DNA of 64,000 bases from Cyclobacteriaceae bacterium (GCA_958296015.1 CATQIH010000032.1:211795-275794), one strand, 5' to 3'. Positions 1-8,340 are shown, counted from the first letter of the stretch. Notes: generated from the sequence alone by a model not told the origin. Program-made: numbers and translations.

Positions 1-188
1 AGAAAGCACAGCAGCACTTTCATGTACTCATTGTATTCCTGCTGCATCTTTTCCAGGTACACAATATCATCATACAGCAACTGATCTTTGATGCGGGGCA
101 CAATCTTGCCGATACCCGCATCCGGGCTATGGATGAGCAAACGCCTCAAACGGCCAACCTCGGAGGTTACTTTGATCTTATGACTCAT
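1..188 (-). CDS. Arginine deiminase / amidinotransferase family protein, N-terminal part (cut by left edge)
   Basis: The reverse strand is open from an ATG at 188 to the left edge, giving 62 residues that begin MSHKIKVTSEVGRLRRLLIH and continue with HSPDAGIGKIVP. The EVGRLRRLLIHSP block is the usual N-terminus of the arginine deiminase / amidinotransferase (guanidino-group modifying) superfamily, which hydrolyses or transfers the guanidine group of arginine-like substrates. The catalytic Cys, His and Asp/Glu residues lie outside the window, so activity and exact substrate cannot be judged. It is transcribed divergently from the HU-like gene across a spacer of about 225 bases. Confidence 0.7.
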   Translation of the reverse strand, partial: MSHKIKVTSEVGRLRRLLIHSPDAGIGKIVPRIKDQLLYDDIVYLEKMQQEYNEYMKVLLCF

Positions 189-189
189 G

Positions 190-237
190 TTTTGGGTGTT
201 GGGGTTTGGGTGTTAGGTGTTAGGGATTGGGTGCTGG
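190..237. repeat. G/T-rich degenerate short-word repeat
   Basis: Variants of a GGGTGTTGGG / GGGATTGGGTG word run head to tail for about 48 bases immediately upstream of the arginine-deiminase-family start codon. The same kind of word, in inverted orientation, fills the spacer before rsmG near 34.65 kb. The units are imperfect and do not encode a plausible protein. Function is unknown; this looks like a dispersed intergenic micro-repeat. Confidence 0.6.
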
Positions 238-413
238 ATAGATACGTTGATAACGGTTGTGGTAAAGATAGGGTTTTTGTACGATTTGTTGAAAAGCCTT
301 GTGATGCTACAGATGATAAAACCTATGTTATCCTTACATCCTGCCGTTGTGCTGAAAAACAGGCATTGTATTGGTATTTGGTAAGGCATATTTCATATAA
401 AACAATATATAAT

Positions 414-1097
414 ATGGTAGCTTACTTTTTAGTAGACAACAAAATGACGTCCGATCCTGATGACCGAAGGGCGCAGACAGTGACGCAGGGCAGCAAAGAC
501 GACGATGCCCTGATTGAATACATGATTGCCCGTGGCTCTACAGTGACCAAGGCCGAAGCATTGGCTACTCTTTATGAATATGGTGATGCCGTTGGTTTCT
601 TCCTCAAAGAAGGCTACTCTATCAACTCCCGCCTGCTGAAAGCCGGACCAAGCATCTGCGGGGTATTTATCAATGACGAAGACAACTTTGATGATAGTCG
701 CCATAAGCTCAAGATCAAAACCTTGCCCGGTGTGCACTTTAAAGACGTTTCAAGACAGATCAAGCTTGCCAAGATAGCAAGCAGTGAAACTTTGCCACAG
801 CCTAAATATCTACTGGATGTTACCACTGATACCAAGAACAACAAGCTAACACCAGGTGGTGTGATAAAGCTCACAGGCAAACATATGAAGCTAGACCTTT
901 CTTTGCCTACCCAGGGCGTGTTCCTGCACAGCGAAGGCAAGGCGACCAGAGTAGACACCTTTGTCACCAACCGACCCAGCGAACTGGTGATGGTACTTCC
1001 CAAGCCCCTCACCAAAGGCCCATATCAACTAGAGGTGCGCAGCATGATCAACGGTTCGGAACGCAGCGGACGACTATCAGCGATGCTGACCGTGTAA
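414..1097 (+). CDS. HU-like DNA-binding protein with C-terminal Ig-like (DUF4469) domain
   Basis: The 227-residue product starts MVAYFLVDNKM. Residues about 1-110 match the Bacteroidota HU-DNA-binding N-terminal family: a divergent HU/IHF fold with the DDALIEYMIARGSTVTKAEALATL helix region, then a beta-arm area that includes SRHKLKIKTLPG. Residues about 130-227 form a beta-sandwich of the DUF4469 Ig-like type, with conserved GGVIKLTGKHMKL and a final GPYQLEVRS. It probably acts as a nucleoid-associated or architectural DNA-binding protein. The reading frame stays open upstream to 129, but the ATG at 414 is preferred because upstream codons fall in the G/T repeat and homologues begin MxxYFLxxNKM. 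Confidence 0.8.
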   Translation: MVAYFLVDNKMTSDPDDRRAQTVTQGSKDDDALIEYMIARGSTVTKAEALATLYEYGDAVGFFLKEGYSINSRLLKAGPSICGVFINDEDNFDDSRHKLKIKTLPGVHFKDVSRQIKLAKIASSETLPQPKYLLDVTTDTKNNKLTPGGVIKLTGKHMKLDLSLPTQGVFLHSEGKATRVDTFVTNRPSELVMVLPKPLTKGPYQLEVRSMINGSERSGRLSAMLTV

Positions 1098-1126
1098 GCT
1101 TGTTTATCATATTGCCCTCCTTATGC

Positions 1127-1155
1127 AAGGCTACCCCACACGGTGGCCTTTTTTT
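1127..1155 (+). terminator. Rho-independent terminator after the HU-like gene
   Basis: A 9-bp stem (AAGGCTACC at 1127-1135 with GGTGGCCTT at 1142-1150, one T-G wobble) encloses a 6-base loop and runs into a T tract at 1149-1155, 30 bases past the HU-like stop codon. Confidence 0.75.
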
Positions 1156-1320
1156 GTATTGTTTTGCTGTTACTATCACTACCACACTGAATATTGACTA
1201 TTGAACATTGCGTATTGATTATTATTTAAATAGGCAACACGCAACATTTAATATTCAACATTCAGCGAACAACATATGGCTATAAACTGATCGGGTGTAC
1301 AACAATTTGCAGGCAGCGAT

Positions 1321-1402
1321 GGGCTTCACACCATCAGCGCAGGGCTTTACACCATCAGCGATGGGCTTAAACCGCGTCGGCGTCCGACCCATCGCTGATG
1401 GT
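1321..1402. repeat. Palindromic repeat element (15-bp perfect stem)
   Basis: ACCATCAGCGATGGG at 1351-1365 pairs perfectly with CCCATCGCTGATGGT at 1388-1402 around a 22-base loop that contains AAACCGCGTCGGCGT. Two further partial copies of GGGCTT(C/T)(A)CACCATCAGCG precede it from 1321, so the left arm is itself reiterated. No U-run follows, so it is not a standard terminator. It resembles REP-type or miniature palindromic elements; a related loop sequence occurs in the palindrome at 15053-15100. Confidence 0.65.
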
Positions 1403-1473
1403 GATGACATCAAAAAGCTGCAAATTATCGCACACCTAACTAATTAGGTATCGGTTTGCTTTGCTGTATCAGG

Positions 1474-1672
1474 CTATAGTGCTTTGACCCGTTACACTAT
1501 AGTGCTTTCGTATATCAAGCTATAGTGCTTTAACCAATTACACTACTACCCTTTGTCTGTCAGACTACTACCCTTTTTTCATTACACTACTAACCTTTAT
1601 CCATCAGACTACTATCCTTTGACTGACAGACTACTAACCTATGCTCATAACACTATAGTGCTTCGGCTAACC
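1474..1672. repeat. Phased tandem array, about ten 22-23-bp units
   Basis: Nine near-regular units plus one partial unit begin at 1474, 1497, 1520, 1543, 1565, 1587, 1609, 1631 and 1653. The first three and the last start CTATAGTGCTT (23-bp type); the five in between start CTACTA(C/A/T)CCT (22-bp type). Unit tails alternate loosely between TTACA and TCAGA. Spacing near two helical turns would put all copies on one face of the DNA. No gene function is evident. Confidence 0.75.
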
Positions 1673-1849
1673 TACCGCCTCTGGCTTCAGATTGCATTTG
1701 AAGCCGGTAAGCCAGCTCAACACTCAAGTAAAAAGTTAAGTGATTTTTTTATTGCCAATCCCTTCCAACCCTTTGCCAAATTACCATGTCATACTATCTA
1801 TACAGTAAGCGCATAACGGTATGCCTTATGTACAAAAACCCTACAAACT

Positions 1850-2221
1850 ATGAAACAGGCATTATTACTTTCTATCACGTTGGTTTTCAACATCGGCTTA
1901 TGGAGCAGTTGTTCAGAAGAGGAGCAGGTAAACTCCGCAGACAGGGCGGCAAGTAAAGATATTGTATTAGAGGCTGGTGAAACATTTACCTACGATCTGG
2001 GTAGTAACGTTTCTTTTGAAGGAGGTTATAGCATCAGCAGACAGGCGGAGCATTTTGCTGTCAGCGAAATCCAATATGATAATGCTTCACACAAGTACGT
2101 CTACGAGCCAAAAGCCGGCTTTAAGGGAAAAGACTCCGTAGATTTATACTACTGTGTCAGCACTGGTGCTCCTGGTTGTACCAGTAGCAAATATTTTACA
2201 TTCAACTTCACCATTAAATAG
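1850..2221 (+). CDS. Predicted lipoprotein with one Ig/cadherin-like domain
   Basis: The 123-residue product has an N-terminal hydrophobic signal (MKQALLLSITLVFNIGLWSSC) ending at a Cys followed by acidic residues (SEEEQ), typical of Bacteroidota lipoproteins exported to the outer membrane. The residue at -3 is Trp, so the lipobox is imperfect. The remaining ~95 residues are beta-rich, with alternating hydrophobics and a paired-cysteine segment (YYCVSTGAPGC), resembling a bacterial Ig or cadherin-like module. No enzymatic motif is present. An inverted repeat (2230-2249) follows the stop, without a T tract. Specific function unknown. Confidence 0.55.
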   Translation: MKQALLLSITLVFNIGLWSSCSEEEQVNSADRAASKDIVLEAGETFTYDLGSNVSFEGGYSISRQAEHFAVSEIQYDNASHKYVYEPKAGFKGKDSVDLYYCVSTGAPGCTSSKYFTFNFTIK

Positions 2222-2417
2222 TTAGCGTACCTGTTTATGCACAAACAGGGCCAAATAGTACAAGCCTTTCGGAAGCTTTTTTGCAAAAAGTATGATATAT
2301 AATACATAGTGTTATTGGCTATTTATTTTAAGTTAGCGTAGATGTTACTAATTACTTCTTTAAAACAACATTAAAAGTAAAAAGCCGTATTTTATTAGTA
2401 TCCTAACACAATAAAAT

Positions 2418-3929
2418 GTGAAGCTACTTTACCCATATCTTTGCTGTTTGGTGATCATTTGTTTTCTAAACAAGGCATATGCTCAAAGAGAAGCTGACAA
2501 CTGGTACTTTGGAAACCATGCAGGACTTAATTTCTACAATAGCATACCCAGGGCTTTACAAGATTCACCGATGGAATCATTTACAAGCTCAGCCATTGTA
2601 TCTGACAAGATTTCCGGTCAGTTGTTGTTTTTAAGCAACGGAGATACGGTATGGAACCGTAACTTTCAGGTGATGCCGCATGGTACCGGTCTGTTTGGTA
2701 ACAGTGCCATTTCTCAATCTGTACTAATTGTGCCTATGCCAGGAAAAGATAGCATTTATTATTTGTTTACGCTTGCCGGACCTGAATACGATTCCAGAGA
2801 TGTTCCAATAAATTTGTATTACTCTATTATAGACATGCGGTTAGATGGGGGAAAAGGTGATGTTGTACAATCTTTTAAAAACATCCTGCTCTTGGAAGGA
2901 TTGAGGCAAAAGCTGACCGCCATTCCTCATATCTCACAAGATGCTTATTGGTTGCTGACCCATCAGGAAAACAGTGACCAGTTTAATATACAGTTGATTG
3001 ATCGTGATGGTTTTTCAGAAGCTACAGCACAAGCTATTGGCCCTACACTGCACAAACAAGCCTACTTTAGCTATGGCAATGGTAATGATGGCTGTTTGAA
3101 AGCGTCACCAGATGGAAGTATGGTAGCATATGCCAATTTTATTAATACACCTGCTTTTGATACAGTCAGTACTTTTGAGCTGTTTGATTTTAATGCCGCA
3201 ACCGGAATGCTTTCCAACCACCGCAACCTGGGTAGCAATTATCTCTGGACATATGGTGTATCTTTTTCTCCTGATAATTCTAAACTGTATCTATCAGGTG
3301 TAATATTAAGTGATTTTGAACAAACTTTTCTGCATCAGTTTGATCTGACAACCCCTAATATCAAAGCTTCTCGTATTGGTTTTTCATCTGATCAATATTG
3401 GCTTCAAGCAGGAGGAAGCCTTTTAATCCCTGCCTTGGAGCTGGCTCCTGATGGAAAGATATACTATACATCTGACCAGTATTCAGATAATGAGAAACAC
3501 ATTAACTATCTCTATCATATCAATTATCCCAACCATAAAGGAGATTTAATAGATATTAAGTATCAGCAAATAGATTATGGGGAGGGAAATTATACATTAC
3601 CAGGTCTACCCAACTTTATGCAGCATTACTTCAAAGAAGAAAATATCCGCCGTCCTGGCTCATCGGAAGCAGCACCCTGTAGTTCGGAAGTATCTATCAA
3701 GCTTTATCCTAATCCCACACAAGACTATATAACCTTCAACATTCGAGAAGAATGTCTGTCTTCCTATACATTAAGCATTCATACAATTACCGGACAAGAG
3801 CTTGTCAGGTACCAGACCACCACCGCCCCTGTCACTACCGTAAATGTAAGTACCCTTGCCAGCGGTACATATATAGCCGAGCTTGTTTTTGCAGACAGAG
3901 TCCTCTTCAAAAAGTTTATCATAGAATAG
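2418..3929 (+). CDS. Secreted protein with T9SS type A C-terminal sorting domain
   Basis: The 503-residue product opens with a Sec signal peptide (KLLYPYLCCLVIICFLNKAYAQ, cleavage after AQ). It continues with ADNWYFGNHAGLNF, an opening common in Bacteroidota exported proteins, and a long beta-propeller-like body containing LKASPDGSMVAYA, VSFSPDNSKLYLS and LELAPDGKIYYTS repeats. The last ~80 residues (SIKLYPNPTQDYITF through SGTYIAELVF to FKKFIIE) form a type A sorting domain recognised by the Por secretion/sorting machinery for export and surface attachment. GTG at 2418 is chosen as start because the ATG two bases upstream is followed at once by a stop. Substrate or ligand unknown. Confidence 0.8.
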   Translation: MKLLYPYLCCLVIICFLNKAYAQREADNWYFGNHAGLNFYNSIPRALQDSPMESFTSSAIVSDKISGQLLFLSNGDTVWNRNFQVMPHGTGLFGNSAISQSVLIVPMPGKDSIYYLFTLAGPEYDSRDVPINLYYSIIDMRLDGGKGDVVQSFKNILLLEGLRQKLTAIPHISQDAYWLLTHQENSDQFNIQLIDRDGFSEATAQAIGPTLHKQAYFSYGNGNDGCLKASPDGSMVAYANFINTPAFDTVSTFELFDFNAATGMLSNHRNLGSNYLWTYGVSFSPDNSKLYLSGVILSDFEQTFLHQFDLTTPNIKASRIGFSSDQYWLQAGGSLLIPALELAPDGKIYYTSDQYSDNEKHINYLYHINYPNHKGDLIDIKYQQIDYGEGNYTLPGLPNFMQHYFKEENIRRPGSSEAAPCSSEVSIKLYPNPTQDYITFNIREECLSSYTLSIHTITGQELVRYQTTTAPVTTVNVSTLASGTYIAELVFADRVLFKKFIIE

Positions 3930-4111
3930 GAGATCGGAGCATTTCCGCACTCAGTCTGTAAAGACACAAGTTGGAAGTAGATGAGGCGTACATGAAACAA
4001 TTTTCTGATTGTATGCTGTCAATACTTGTGTATTACATCTGATACAACTTATTTTGAGCCGACAAGTAAATAAGAAAGAAACCATTGCCTTAGCACCAAA
4101 CCGACCAGCCG

Positions 4112-4927
4112 ATGAATATCTTAGATAAAATTGTTGAAAGAAAGAAAGTAGAAGTTGCTGAAAGAAGCGCAAAGGCCCCTATGCAGCAACTGGAACGATC
4201 AGCAGACTTTTCACGTCATACCTATTCTTTGTCGCAGGCACTGCTGGTTGCTGCTCCGGGCATCATTGCAGAGTTTAAGCGTAAGTCTCCCTCCAAGGGC
4301 ACTATCAATGCCAATGCTGATGTGCAGGCGACTACTACAGGCTATGTGCAGGCCGGTGCGGCTGCCCTATCGGTGCTCACCGATGTTGACTTCTTTGGGG
4401 GCAGCGACGAAAACCTGAAGATTGCCCGGCAGCACAATGATTGTCCGGTACTGCGCAAGGATTTCACCATTGATGCCTACCAGATCACAGAAGCCAAAGC
4501 CCTGGGTGCCGATGCTATCCTGCTGATTGCCGCCATCCTGTCGCCACAGCAGGTGCATGATCTGGCAAGCCATGCCCGCTCTCTGGGGCTGGAGGTATTG
4601 CTGGAAGTACACAATGCAGAAGAACTCAAACAGACAGCCTTGGATGATAAGATTGCACCACATATCAATGTGGTGGGCGTGAACAACCGCAACCTAAAAA
4701 GCTTTGAGGTAAGCATGGAAACTTCCGTTAAGCTGGCAGCGATGATGCCGCAGAACGTGATAAAGATCTCCGAAAGCGGTATCAGTGATCCAGAAGCGAT
4801 ACTACGGCTGATGACGCACGGCTACCAGGGCTTTCTGATCGGTGAAACCTTTATGAAGCAGCCTGATCCCGCCAAAGCCTGTGCGGATTTTGTTAAGTTG
4901 CTGAAAGAGCAGCAGGAAATGAAGTAA
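4112..4927 (+). CDS. trpC: Indole-3-glycerol phosphate synthase
   Basis: This enzyme converts 1-(2-carboxyphenylamino)-1-deoxyribulose 5-phosphate to indole-3-glycerol phosphate in tryptophan synthesis. The 271-residue TIM barrel shows EFKRKSPSKG (residues 54-63), LRKDFTID with catalytic Lys116, the EVHN strand, VGVNNRNLKSFEV and the phosphate-binding SESGIS and IGETFM segments; length is normal. It is first in the trpC-F-B-A cluster. trpE, trpG and trpD are not upstream, where a T9SS cargo gene sits instead. An AT-rich spacer of about 180 bases precedes it. Confidence 0.95.
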   Translation: MNILDKIVERKKVEVAERSAKAPMQQLERSADFSRHTYSLSQALLVAAPGIIAEFKRKSPSKGTINANADVQATTTGYVQAGAAALSVLTDVDFFGGSDENLKIARQHNDCPVLRKDFTIDAYQITEAKALGADAILLIAAILSPQQVHDLASHARSLGLEVLLEVHNAEELKQTALDDKIAPHINVVGVNNRNLKSFEVSMETSVKLAAMMPQNVIKISESGISDPEAILRLMTHGYQGFLIGETFMKQPDPAKACADFVKLLKEQQEMK

Positions 4928-4966
4928 TTTTGAACGATCATAGCAAAAGCATTTGTTGCAAAGAGC

Positions 4967-5704
4967 ATGGATAACATCAAACTGAAAGTCTGCGGCATGA
5001 AGTTTTTATATAATATGAAAAAGGTTGCCCAGCTCAAGCCGGATTATATGGGATTTATCTTTTATGAAAAATCTCGTCGCTACATGGCCGACACCCTGAC
5101 GCCGGAAGACCTCAAGGGTATTCCTAAAAGAACCAAGAAAGTAGGTGTTTTTGTAGATGCCAGTCTGGAAGAAGTAGAACGGCAGGCTACTACCTATCAG
5201 CTCGACCTGCTGCAATTGCACGGCAACGAATCACCGGAGTATTGTGCAGCACTCAAAGAAAAGGGCTTCCTGCTCATCAAAGTGTTTAGCATCGGGGAAG
5301 ATGCCTTTGATTTTGAGCCGATGAAAGCATATAAGCCTCACGTAAAATATTTCCTCTTTGATACAAAAGGCAAACAACCCGGCGGCAATGGCACTACTTT
5401 CGATTGGAGTATGCTCAGGAAATATGACCAGGAAGTGCCGTTCTTTCTGAGTGGCGGGGTGGGTATGGAGAATATAGACCAGCTCAAAGCCCTAAAATAC
5501 TACAACATCCACGCAGTAGATGTCAACAGTCGCTTCGAGATAGAACCCGGCCTGAAAGACATTGATAAGCTGAAAGCGTTTATAGAAGCCGGAAACGGGA
5601 AACAGGAAACCGTACGTGGCCGCCCGGCAGATAGTATCAGGGAAACAGGAAACCGAAAGACGGGAAATAGGAATGAATATAAATATAAATATAAGAAAAG
5701 ATAA
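4967..5704 (+). CDS. trpF: Phosphoribosylanthranilate isomerase with repeat-derived C-terminal tail
   Basis: TrpF performs the Amadori rearrangement of phosphoribosylanthranilate to CdRP. The TIM barrel shows the catalytic KVCGM motif near the N-terminus (Cys), GFIFYEKSRRYM, DLLQLHGNES, FDTKGKQPGGNG with the catalytic Asp, SGGVGMENI and DVNSRFEIEPGLKD. At 245 residues it is about 35 longer than usual. The excess, from about residue 208, is a Gly/Arg/Lys-rich tail encoded by repeated GGAAAC words and ending in YKYKYKKR, which looks like an intergenic micro-repeat read through after loss of the original stop. It lies 39 bases after trpC. Confidence 0.93.
   Translation: MDNIKLKVCGMKFLYNMKKVAQLKPDYMGFIFYEKSRRYMADTLTPEDLKGIPKRTKKVGVFVDASLEEVERQATTYQLDLLQLHGNESPEYCAALKEKGFLLIKVFSIGEDAFDFEPMKAYKPHVKYFLFDTKGKQPGGNGTTFDWSMLRKYDQEVPFFLSGGVGMENIDQLKALKYYNIHAVDVNSRFEIEPGLKDIDKLKAFIEAGNGKQETVRGRPADSIRETGNRKTGNRNEYKYKYKKR
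5588..5700. repeat. GGAAAC-word degenerate repeat overlapping the trpF 3' end
   Basis: About 110 bases built from variants of GGAAACGGGAAACAGG and GGAAACCGAAAGACGGG, closing with ATAAATATAAATATAAG. It lies entirely within the extended trpF reading frame. A reverse-orientation relative (GGTCTTCGGTTTTCGGTC) overlaps the pyrD 3' end near 9.1 kb. Confidence 0.6.
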
Positions 5705-5837
5705 ACGGTAGCAGCCTTCATAGGCAAGGCTGTAGATGCTTTCAAAGTCATTCTTTCCGGTCTGCGGTTTTTCAGTCTCTTCATTTCCTTTTCACCCGTT
5801 GATTTACTAATTTCGTTTTTAAAACTTTAATATACCT

Positions 5838-7046
5838 ATGGCAGCAGTGACTGAACTTCAAAAAACATTTTATCATGTAGACGAGAACGGCTATTATGGT
5901 AAGTTTGGTGGTGCTTATATTCCTGAAATGTTGTATCCCAACGTAGAAGAGCTGAAAGAAAACTACCTGAAGATCATGTACTCCCCTGATTTTCAGCAGG
6001 AGTTTCATAAGCTGCTCAAAGACTATGTAGGTCGGCCTACGCCTTTGTATCTGGCCAGCCGCCTTTCTGAAAAGTTTGGAGCCAGCATTTACTTGAAGCG
6101 GGAAGACCTTTGCCATACCGGTGCCCACAAAGTGAACAACACCATCGGACAGGTACTGCTGGCCCGCAGACTTAACAAAAAGCGTATCATTGCAGAAACC
6201 GGTGCCGGTCAGCATGGAGTGGCTACGGCTACCATCTGTGCACTGATGGGTATGCCCTGCAAGGTGTTTATGGGTGCTGTAGACATGCAGCGCCAGAAGC
6301 CCAACGTGGAGCGAATGCGTATCCTGGGAGCCGAGGTGATTCCGGCCAACAGCGGCAGCAAAACCCTCAAAGATGCCACCAATGAGGCCCTGCGCCACTG
6401 GATCAACAATCCGGTAGACAGTCACTACGTCATTGGCTCTGTGGTAGGTCCGCATCCGTATCCCGACATGGTGGCTCGTTTTCAGGCGGTAGTGAGTGCG
6501 GAGATCAGGCAGCAACTCAAGGAAGAAACAGGGACGGAGAAGCCCGATTATGTGGTGGCCTGCGTAGGCGGAGGCAGCAATGCCGCCGGTGCGTATTATC
6601 ATTTCCTGGAAGACACAGAGGTAAAACTCATCGCGGTGGAAGCAGCCGGGATGGGTGTGCATTCAGGAAAGTCGGCAGCTACTACAGCCCTGGGGAAGAT
6701 AGGCATCATCCACAGCAGCAAAACCCTGCTGATGCAAACCGACGACGGCCAGATCACCGAACCACACTCTATCTCTGCCGGTCTGGATTATCCGGGTATT
6801 GGTCCGCTGCACGCGCATCTGTATGATACCGGACGAGGCACCTTCTATAGCATCACCGATGATGAGGCGATGGAAGCAGGCATACTGCTTAGCCGCATGG
6901 AAGGCATTATCCCTGCCATTGAATCAGCCCATGCCATCGCCGTACTACACCAGATGGAACTGAAGTCGGATGATGTGGTAGTGGTTAGCCTATCGGGCAG
7001 AGGTGATAAGGATTTGGAAACGTATATCCGATGGGGGAAGTATTAA
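5838..7046 (+). CDS. trpB: Tryptophan synthase beta subunit
   Basis: TrpB is the PLP enzyme that condenses indole, channelled from TrpA, with serine to give tryptophan. The 402-residue protein shows [15 protein letters not shown] with the PLP lysine at Lys98, [12 protein letters not shown], the phosphate-cup [24 protein letters not shown] and SGRGDKD near the end, all standard for the TrpB1 class. It is separated from trpF by about 130 bases and from trpA by an inserted toxin-antitoxin-like pair. Confidence 0.96.
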   Translation: MAAVTELQKTFYHVDENGYYGKFGGAYIPEMLYPNVEELKENYLKIMYSPDFQQEFHKLLKDYVGRPTPLYLASRLSEKFGASIYLKREDLCHTGAHKVNNTIGQVLLARRLNKKRIIAETGAGQHGVATATICALMGMPCKVFMGAVDMQRQKPNVERMRILGAEVIPANSGSKTLKDATNEALRHWINNPVDSHYVIGSVVGPHPYPDMVARFQAVVSAEIRQQLKEETGTEKPDYVVACVGGGSNAAGAYYHFLEDTEVKLIAVEAAGMGVHSGKSAATTALGKIGIIHSSKTLLMQTDDGQITEPHSISAGLDYPGIGPLHAHLYDTGRGTFYSITDDEAMEAGILLSRMEGIIPAIESAHAIAVLHQMELKSDDVVVVSLSGRGDKDLETYIRWGKY

Positions 7047-7068
7047 AACATAAAAATGCAAAAGAGAT

Positions 7069-7266
7069 ATGATAGACGCATTAAAAAGTATACTGGATCA
7101 AGCTGAAATGCTTACAGATGAGCAGCAAAAAGAGCTTGCTCAGTTGATTTCTGATGAGTTAGCGTGGGACAATACTTTAGCTGGCTCTCAGGATGCATTA
7201 GAAAAATTGGCTGACGAAGCATTACAGGAGAACCGTTCAGGCAAGACAATTGATTCAAAGTGGTAA
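7069..7266 (+). CDS. Antitoxin-like small protein (addiction module component)
   Basis: The 65-residue acidic protein (MIDALKSILDQAEMLTDEQQ, then LISDELAWDNTLAGSQDALEKLADEAL) resembles the small helical antitoxins that precede RelE/ParE-type toxins in Bacteroidota and cyanobacteria. In such modules it would bind and neutralise the toxin and repress the operon. Its stop codon overlaps the ATG of the next frame by one base (TAATG), the usual translational coupling. It starts 22 bases after trpB and shares the tryptophan transcript. The partner toxin is broken, so it may now be an orphan. Confidence 0.65.
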   Translation: MIDALKSILDQAEMLTDEQQKELAQLISDELAWDNTLAGSQDALEKLADEALQENRSGKTIDSKW

Positions 7267-7535
7267 TGCAGTCTGTGACAACTGAAAGGTTCAGAAAAGC
7301 ACTTGAAAAGCTTCCTGCTAAAATCAGAGAAAGAGCAAGGACAGCATATCAATTATGGAAGGGCAATGCGCAATATACAAGCCTTCAATTCAAACAAGTT
7401 CATTAAAATAAACCTATTTACTTAGTAAGAATAGGGTTATTATATAGAGCGTTAGGTGTAAAAGATAGAGAGACGATGATATGGTTTTGGATTGGCTCAC
7501 ACGAAGATTACAACAACTTGATTAAAAGAGTATAA
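7266..7535 (+). pseudogene. RelE/ParE-like toxin gene with an in-frame TAA stop
   Basis: One frame of 89 codons runs from the ATG at 7266 to TAA at 7533-7535, broken only by a TAA at codon 47 (7404-7406). The first half reads TTERFRKALEKLPAKIRERA and ends LQFKQVH. The second half, in the same frame, reads NKPIYLVRIGLLYRALGVKD and ends IWFWIGSHEDYNNLIKRV. Joined, they match a RelE/ParE-type mRNA-interferase or gyrase-toxin fold, where a residue such as Lys is expected at the stop position. A single AAA-to-TAA change would explain the break. trpA starts two bases after its natural stop. Confidence 0.75.
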
Positions 7536-7536
7536 C

Positions 7537-8340
7537 ATGTCAGTAGTAAATACATACAATCGTATAGACCAGGTTTTTGAAGAAAAGGAAGAGAGCATTC
7601 TCTCGGTATATTATACGGCTGGCTTTCCGGCACTGAATGATACCGTGCGTATTGCTGAATACCTGGAGAAAGCCGGGGCAGACTTTATTGAGATTGGGAT
7701 GCCCTTCTCCGATCCATTGGCCGATGGGCCTACCATTCAGGACAGTAGTACACAGGCATTGCACAATGGCATGTCGTTGAAGTTGCTGTTTGAGCAATTG
7801 CGCGATGTACGGCAGTCAGTGAGCCTTCCGATGATACTGATGGGGTACATGAACCCGGTGATGCAGTTTGGCGTGGAAAACTTCTGCCAGCACTGCCAGC
7901 AGGTAGGCGTAGATGCCCTGATTCTGCCCGACCTGCCCATGCAGGAATACCTCAACGAGTACAAAGAGTTGTTCGAGTCCTATGGCCTGTACAATATCTT
8001 CCTGATCACGCCCCAGACCAGCGAAGCACGTATCCGCCTGATCGATGAGCATTCGCATGGCTTTATTTATATGGTGTCTTCTGCCAGCATCACCGGTGCA
8101 AAAAGCAACATCACAGAGGAGCAACTGGCTTACTTTGACCGCATTAGAGCCATGAAACTTAAGAATCCTACGCTGATTGGCTTTGGTATCTCCAACTACG
8201 AAACTTTTTCTCATGCTTGTTCCTATGCCAACGGAGCCATCATCGGCAGTGCTTTCATCAAAGTCTTACAGGAAAGCAATGATCTTGAAAAGAGCATCAC
8301 GCAGTTTATTACTTCTGTAAAGGGAGCTGATCATCGATAA
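7537..8340 (+). CDS. trpA: Tryptophan synthase alpha subunit
   Basis: TrpA cleaves indole-3-glycerol phosphate to indole and glyceraldehyde 3-phosphate, feeding indole to TrpB. The 267-residue TIM barrel contains YYTAGFP, IEIGMPFSDPLADGPTIQ with catalytic Glu52 and Asp63, ALILPDLP, and the phosphate-binding IGFGISN and GAIIGSAFIK segments. It starts one base after the natural stop of the decayed toxin frame and ends ten bases before the convergent rsmE. Length is normal and no lesion is seen. Confidence 0.95.
   Translation: MSVVNTYNRIDQVFEEKEESILSVYYTAGFPALNDTVRIAEYLEKAGADFIEIGMPFSDPLADGPTIQDSSTQALHNGMSLKLLFEQLRDVRQSVSLPMILMGYMNPVMQFGVENFCQHCQQVGVDALILPDLPMQEYLNEYKELFESYGLYNIFLITPQTSEARIRLIDEHSHGFIYMVSSASITGAKSNITEEQLAYFDRIRAMKLKNPTLIGFGISNYETFSHACSYANGAIIGSAFIKVLQESNDLEKSITQFITSVKGADHR

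Larger units (their letters stand above)
1156..1849. other. Gene-free spacer of about 0.7 kb dominated by repeats
   Basis: No convincing gene is present between the HU-like terminator and the lipoprotein gene. The first part (about 1186-1265) is a degenerate ATTGA/AACATT word repeat (TATTGACTATTGAACATTG and its complement-like CAACATTTAATATTCAACA). It is followed by a palindrome (1351-1402) and a phased 22-23-bp array (1474-1672). An ORF across the array (1553-1816) has repeat-derived composition and no recognisable domain, so it was not called. Confidence 0.6.

Noticed and set aside
1553-1816. Open frame of 87 codons across the 22-bp array
   Set aside because: Half of it is the repeat array, it has no recognisable domain, and its start lies inside a repeat unit.
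2230-2249. Inverted repeat CCTGTTT/AAACAGG after the small lipoprotein gene
   Set aside because: No T tract follows and the stem is short, so a terminator call is not supported.
5781-6662. Long minus-strand frame of 293 codons
   Set aside because: Antisense shadow of trpB.
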